From Nitrospiraceae bacterium (GTDB lineage: Bacteria > Nitrospirota > Nitrospiria > Nitrospirales > UBA8639), in the NCBI GenBank assembly GCA_003523945.1, contig DOFS01000372.1:1-8992 (forward strand): a stretch of 8,992 bases of DNA. Direction: 5' to 3'. Positions 5,798 to 8,992 of the stretch are shown one piece after another; within the stretch, counting starts at the first letter, position 1; each line of letters starts with the position of its first letter. The notes under the pieces are model-generated. The model was not told where the DNA came from and did no database searches. It saw only the letters and a list, made by a program, of their open reading frames with translations. The position numbers and the translations under genes are program-made.

Positions 5798-7791
5798 TGG
5801 ATCTGTTTTTGGCGAAGAGCACGAATTGTATCCCGCAACTGGGCAGCTCGTTCAAATTCCAGGCCTTTGGCTGCCGCTTTCATGTCCTTTTCCAGGTCTG
5901 CAATATTCTGCTCCAAATCTTTTTCACCCCCGTAGGCCTCAACCGCCTCTGCCGCCAGCGACACATCGACATAATCGGCTTCCGCTAATTGGTACTCCAA
6001 ATCATGGATGCGTTTTTTGATCGTCTCCGGCGTGATCCCATGCTCGAAGTTATAGGCCAATTGAATCGTTCGTCTGCGGCCGGTTTCGTCCAAGGCCCTT
6101 CGCATCGAATCGGTGACCACATCGCCATACAGAATCACGGTGCCTTCCCGATGACGTGCTGCGCGCCCGGCCGTCTGTACTAATGCACGATATCCCCGGA
6201 GGAAACCTTCCTTATCCGCATCCAACACCGCCACTAAACTGACTTCCGGCAAATCCAATCCTTCACGCAATAAATTAATGCCGACCAGCACATCAAACAC
6301 ACCCTTTCGCAGATCCCTGATGATGTCCGCCCGCTCAAGCGTTTTGATGTCCGAATGCAGATAGCGCACCTTTAACCCTTGGTCGTGATAATATTCGGTA
6401 AGATCTTCGGCCATGCGCTTGGTTAACGTCGTCACCAGCACCCGCTGCCCCTTGGCCACTCGCACCCGGATTTCCCCGAGCAGCTGTTCAACCTGGCCCT
6501 TTGCAGACTTCACCTCCATCACCGGATCAATCAGGCCTGTGGGTCGAATGATTTGCTCAACCAGCGCCTTACCGGCATGCTTCAGTTCATACGGCCCCGG
6601 AGTCGCCGAAACATACACCACCTGGTTCATGCACCCCTCAAACTCGGGAAATTTTAAGGGCCGGTTATCCATCGCCGAGGGTAACCGAAACCCATACTCG
6701 ACCAGGGTATTCTTGCGTGAACGGTCTCCTTCGTACATCCCCCCAAACTGCGGAACGGTGGCATGCGATTCGTCCACAATCAGCAAAAAGTCTTTGGGGA
6801 AATAATCCAACAGGGTCGGTGGTGGCTCGCCGGGAGCCCGTCCGCTCAAATGCCGGGAATAGTTTTCAATCCCATGGCAATACCCCATCGTTCGAATCAT
6901 CTCCAGGTCAAATCTCGTGCGTTGTTCAATCCGTTGCGCTTCCAGGAATTGGTTCGTCCGGCGAAAGTAGGCAATGCGTTCTTCCAGCTCTGTTTCAATC
7001 CCGGTCAGGGCCTGTTCATAACGATCGGGCGCAATCACATAGTGACTCTTGGGATAGATCGCCACTTTAGGCAATTTTCGCAATGAGCTGCCGGTCAACG
7101 GATCGATTTCATACAGGGCTTCCACTTCATCGCCGAACAATTCCACCCGAACCGTATTCGAATCGGACGAAGCAGGATAAATCTCAATCACATCCCCGCG
7201 TGCCCGAAACATGCCACGCTGCAACTCCAGGTCATTCCGTGAATATTGAATGTCCACCAGCTTGGCCAGAATGCGCTCCCGGCGAATCTCCATACCCGGC
7301 TCCAAATACAACAACATGTCATGATAGACCTCAGGAGATCCCAGGCCGTAAATACACGACACCGACGCCACGATAATAATGTCATTGCGTTGCAGCAACG
7401 CCGTCGTGGCGGCATGGCGCATCTGGTCGATGGTGTCATTGATGGCGGAGTCTTTGGCGATATAAGTATCCGTGGTTGGAATATAGGCTTCCGGCTGATA
7501 ATAGTCGTAATAGCTCACAAAATATTCGACCGCGTTGTCAGGAAAAAAGGATTTGAATTCTTGATAGAGCTGGGCAGCCAGCGTCTTATTGTGGACTACG
7601 ACCAGTGTGGGTTTTTGCACGTTGACGATCACATTGGCCATAGTGAACGTCTTGCCCGAGCCCGTGACACCCAATAATACCTGATGCTTAAGCCCTTGCT
7701 CTAAACCCTCAGTCAATGCGGCAATCGCGTTGCCCTGATCACCTTTGGGTGTGTAATCGGATTGTAAGGAAAACGCACTCGTCGTTTGCAT
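5785..7791 (-). CDS. uvrB: Excinuclease ABC subunit B
   Basis: UvrB is the damage-verifying helicase-like subunit of nucleotide excision repair; it receives DNA from UvrA and recruits UvrC. From the ATG at 7791 the protein has 668 residues, close to the usual 660-675. Visible landmarks: Walker A GVTGSGKT at 41-48; the [13 protein letters not shown] region of the damage-probing beta-hairpin near 93-105; DESH (Walker B) at 340-343; helicase motif VI with GRAAR at 542-546; and a C-terminal UVR coiled-coil (about 629-663, NIADLEKDM to QLRDTIRAL) that contacts UvrC. The frame extends 23 codons upstream to an ATG at 7860, but the family normally begins about where [13 protein letters not shown] does, so I prefer 7791; neither start has a strong ribosome-binding site. 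Complete and intact; divergent from the hemerythrin gene. Confidence 0.97.
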   Translation of the reverse strand: MQTTSAFSLQSDYTPKGDQGNAIAALTEGLEQGLKHQVLLGVTGSGKTFTMANVIVNVQKPTLVVVHNKTLAAQLYQEFKSFFPDNAVEYFVSYYDYYQPEAYIPTTDTYIAKDSAINDTIDQMRHAATTALLQRNDIIIVASVSCIYGLGSPEVYHDMLLYLEPGMEIRRERILAKLVDIQYSRNDLELQRGMFRARGDVIEIYPASSDSNTVRVELFGDEVEALYEIDPLTGSSLRKLPKVAIYPKSHYVIAPDRYEQALTGIETELEERIAYFRRTNQFLEAQRIEQRTRFDLEMIRTMGYCHGIENYSRHLSGRAPGEPPPTLLDYFPKDFLLIVDESHATVPQFGGMYEGDRSRKNTLVEYGFRLPSAMDNRPLKFPEFEGCMNQVVYVSATPGPYELKHAGKALVEQIIRPTGLIDPVMEVKSAKGQVEQLLGEIRVRVAKGQRVLVTTLTKRMAEDLTEYYHDQGLKVRYLHSDIKTLERADIIRDLRKGVFDVLVGINLLREGLDLPEVSLVAVLDADKEGFLRGYRALVQTAGRAARHREGTVILYGDVVTDSMRRALDETGRRRTIQLAYNFEHGITPETIKKRIHDLEYQLAEADYVDVSLAAEAVEAYGGEKDLEQNIADLEKDMKAAAKGLEFERAAQLRDTIRALRQKQIQVGI

Positions 7792-7852
7792 CTTGTCAAT
7801 GTAGCATAAGGCGATTGTGGGAGGCAGGCATACCGAGAATCCGTGGATTCCC

Positions 7853-7885
7853 TTGACCATCTTATGCTGATCAGTTCAGGATAAT
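7853..7885 (+). promoter_or_regulatory. Candidate promoter elements for the hemerythrin gene
   Basis: GATAAT (7880-7885) matches a -10 box at five of six bases and would put the start near 7892, about 37 bases before the ATG. The nearest -35-like hexamer, TTGACC (7853-7858), is 21 bases away, longer than the usual 16-18, so either activation or a different -35 is needed. The palindrome CTGATCAG (7867-7874) lies between the two boxes and could be an operator. Confidence 0.27.
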
Positions 7886-7928
7886 CCGACACCACCCGGG
7901 ACGCCCAGCCTAATTGAAAGGAGTACCC

Positions 7929-8369
7929 ATGGCCACCACCTCTATCGCGGAGTTTATGGGACGTGATCATGACCGCCTGGATGAGATATTCATCCGGTTT
8001 CAAGCATTTAAGAAGCAGGATTCTCAAAAAGCCAGATTACTGTTTCAAGAATTGTTAACTGGACTGCACCGACATATCATGTGGGAGGAGGAGATTCTCT
8101 TTCCATTCTTTGAGGCTCAAGCGGAAATGGTTAAAGACCATGGGCCAACCGGAGTCATGCGAAATGAGCATCGGCAGATCAAGGACTTTCTGGAACAGAT
8201 TCAGACAAAAATCGCAGATGGAAACCTTGACACCGAAGAGGCGGAAGAAGGCTTACTCCAGGTTCTCACTGCCCATAATGTGAAAGAAGAAAAAATCCTC
8301 TACCCTTGGATTGACAATTGCGTTAGCGACGGAGAGCGTGCCTCACTACTCGCCCGGATGGTAAACTGA
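7929..8369 (+). CDS. Hemerythrin / HHE cation-binding domain protein
   Basis: This 146-residue protein is a single hemerythrin-like four-helix bundle (PF01814 type). Likely di-iron ligands are all present: His14 (RDHDRLDEIF), His49 with Glu53 (HIMWE), His81 (NEHRQIKDF), and His116 with Glu120 (HNVKE). There is no signal peptide or membrane helix, so it is cytosolic. Family members bind oxygen, sense or scavenge oxygen or NO, or store iron; which applies here cannot be read. The ATG at 7929 has an excellent ribosome-binding site, AAAGGAG (7917-7923), five bases upstream; an in-frame TTG at 7914 is not needed and would bury that site. It is divergent from uvrB and converges on fhs with 45 bp between stops. 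Nothing links its function to either neighbour. Confidence 0.9.
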   Translation: MATTSIAEFMGRDHDRLDEIFIRFQAFKKQDSQKARLLFQELLTGLHRHIMWEEEILFPFFEAQAEMVKDHGPTGVMRNEHRQIKDFLEQIQTKIADGNLDTEEAEEGLLQVLTAHNVKEEKILYPWIDNCVSDGERASLLARMVN

Positions 8370-8414
8370 TCCCCAGGATCCGCACATACTCTTTATTCGG
8401 TCACGTGCTCCTTT

Positions 8415-8992
8415 CTAAAACAACCCCACAATATTCCCTTTTGCGTCGACTCCGATCGATTCAGCCGCCGGCACGCGCGGAAGTCCTGGCATCGTCATCA
8501 TATCCCCGGTAATGACCACCACAAATCCCGCGCCCATCGCCAGGCGAACCTCACGAACCGGAATCGTGAATCCGGTTGGAGCGCCTTTTAGGGAAGGGTC
8601 GGTGGAAAAACTATATTGCGTCTTCGCCATACAGACGGGGAAATGACCAAATCCGTGATGTTCGAGTTCGGCAAAACGAGCCTGAACGGCAGGCGGAATC
8701 TCCACATCCTCAGCCCGGTAGATTTCCCTGGCGATAATCCGCACTTTTTCTGCCAGCGGAATCGTATCGGGGTACAGTAAGCGAAAGTCTGCAGGCTCTT
8801 TTTCGATGACATCACGAACGGTTTCGGCCAGGCACAGCGCCCCGGCCCCACCTTCGGCCCAATGGTTCGCCAGGGCCATTTTGACACCGGAATTCGCGCA
8901 GGCCTGTTCCACCAGTTCCAACTCCCGCTTGGTATCACTCGTGAATTGGTTGATGGCCACGACCGCCGGCACCCCGAATTTTTTCACATTTT
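8415..8992 (-). CDS. fhs: Formate-tetrahydrofolate ligase, C-terminal part
   Basis: The visible 191 residues are the C-terminal third of an enzyme of about 555 residues that makes 10-formyl-THF from formate, THF and ATP, feeding purine, formyl-Met and serine or acetyl-CoA synthesis. The frame is open to the right edge, so the start is missing; the GTG at 8987 is internal, since the codon before it (Asn) continues the family sequence NVKKFGVPAVVAINQF. Family stretches are intact: HWAEGGAGA, GFGHFPVCMAKTQYSFS, GAPTGFTIPVREVR, GAGFVVVITGDMMTMPGLPR and the closing GNIVGLF. It is convergent with the hemerythrin gene. In autotrophs without a full Wood-Ljungdahl pathway it serves ordinary one-carbon supply; which applies is not visible here. 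Confidence 0.96.
   Translation of the reverse strand, partial: NVKKFGVPAVVAINQFTSDTKRELELVEQACANSGVKMALANHWAEGGAGALCLAETVRDVIEKEPADFRLLYPDTIPLAEKVRIIAREIYRAEDVEIPPAVQARFAELEHHGFGHFPVCMAKTQYSFSTDPSLKGAPTGFTIPVREVRLAMGAGFVVVITGDMMTMPGLPRVPAAESIGVDAKGNIVGLF

Noticed and set aside
7246..7677. A 143-codon plus-strand open frame
   Set aside because: It lies wholly opposite the conserved UvrB coding sequence and has no independent support.
8368..8380. Hairpin GATCC-CCA-GGATC at the end of the hemerythrin gene as terminator
   Set aside because: The stem has five pairs, the loop three bases and no T-run follows; too weak to annotate.
1..8992. A defence island, biosynthetic cluster or mobile element
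   Set aside because: No transposase, integrase, nuclease-toxin pairing, CRISPR repeat or synthase was seen; every gene recognised is of an ordinary chromosomal family.

Overview
The window looks like ordinary chromosomal DNA of a Gram-negative, probably chemolithoautotrophic bacterium. The closest fit I recognise is Nitrospira or another Nitrospirota. The basis is the style of the proteins: an alginate-export type outer-membrane porin, tandem TatA-type subunits, a MidA-like methyltransferase, a DUF4321-like membrane protein, and UvrB, hemerythrin and formate-THF ligase side by side. The lineage is an inference from protein character and not from a marker gene. There are no rRNAs, tRNAs, CRISPR arrays, insertion sequences or phage genes.

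Layout, left to right. (1) Positions 1-1239, minus strand: the N-terminal 413 residues of a secreted beta-barrel porin of the alginate-export family, open at the left window edge. (2) 1240-1742: a 503-bp gap with no convincing gene. It holds the porin leader and weak inverted repeats. (3) 1743-2452, minus strand: two tandem TatA-family subunits with very different C-terminal tails, one charged and helical, the other Pro/Gln-rich. No tatC is in view. (4) 2453-2770: a 318-bp regulatory-looking gap with a TATACT hexamer, two interleaved inverted repeats and an element repeated in inverted form beyond the tatA pair. (5) 2771-4207, minus strand: a MidA/COG1565-like SAM-dependent methyltransferase. 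(6) 4417-5124, plus strand, divergent from it: a secreted protein of unknown function. (7) 5324-5587, plus strand: an 87-residue two-helix membrane protein resembling DUF4321. (8) 5785-7791, minus strand: complete uvrB, convergent with (7). (9) 7929-8369, plus strand, divergent from uvrB: a single-domain hemerythrin with its full set of likely iron ligands. (10) 8415-8992, minus strand, convergent with the hemerythrin: the C-terminal 191 residues of formate-tetrahydrofolate ligase, open at the right edge.

The genes do not form an obvious pathway. Four neighbours on the left share one strand (methyltransferase, two tatA, porin), but gaps of 113 to about 500 bp suggest separate or loosely linked transcription units. 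The rest are single genes in convergent or divergent arrangement: DNA repair, an iron/oxygen-binding protein and one-carbon metabolism. I looked for an undescribed multi-gene system and do not see a convincing one. The points most worth a second look are the interleaved repeats upstream of the tandem tatA genes, the tandem TatA subunits themselves, and the two poorly characterised plus-strand genes.
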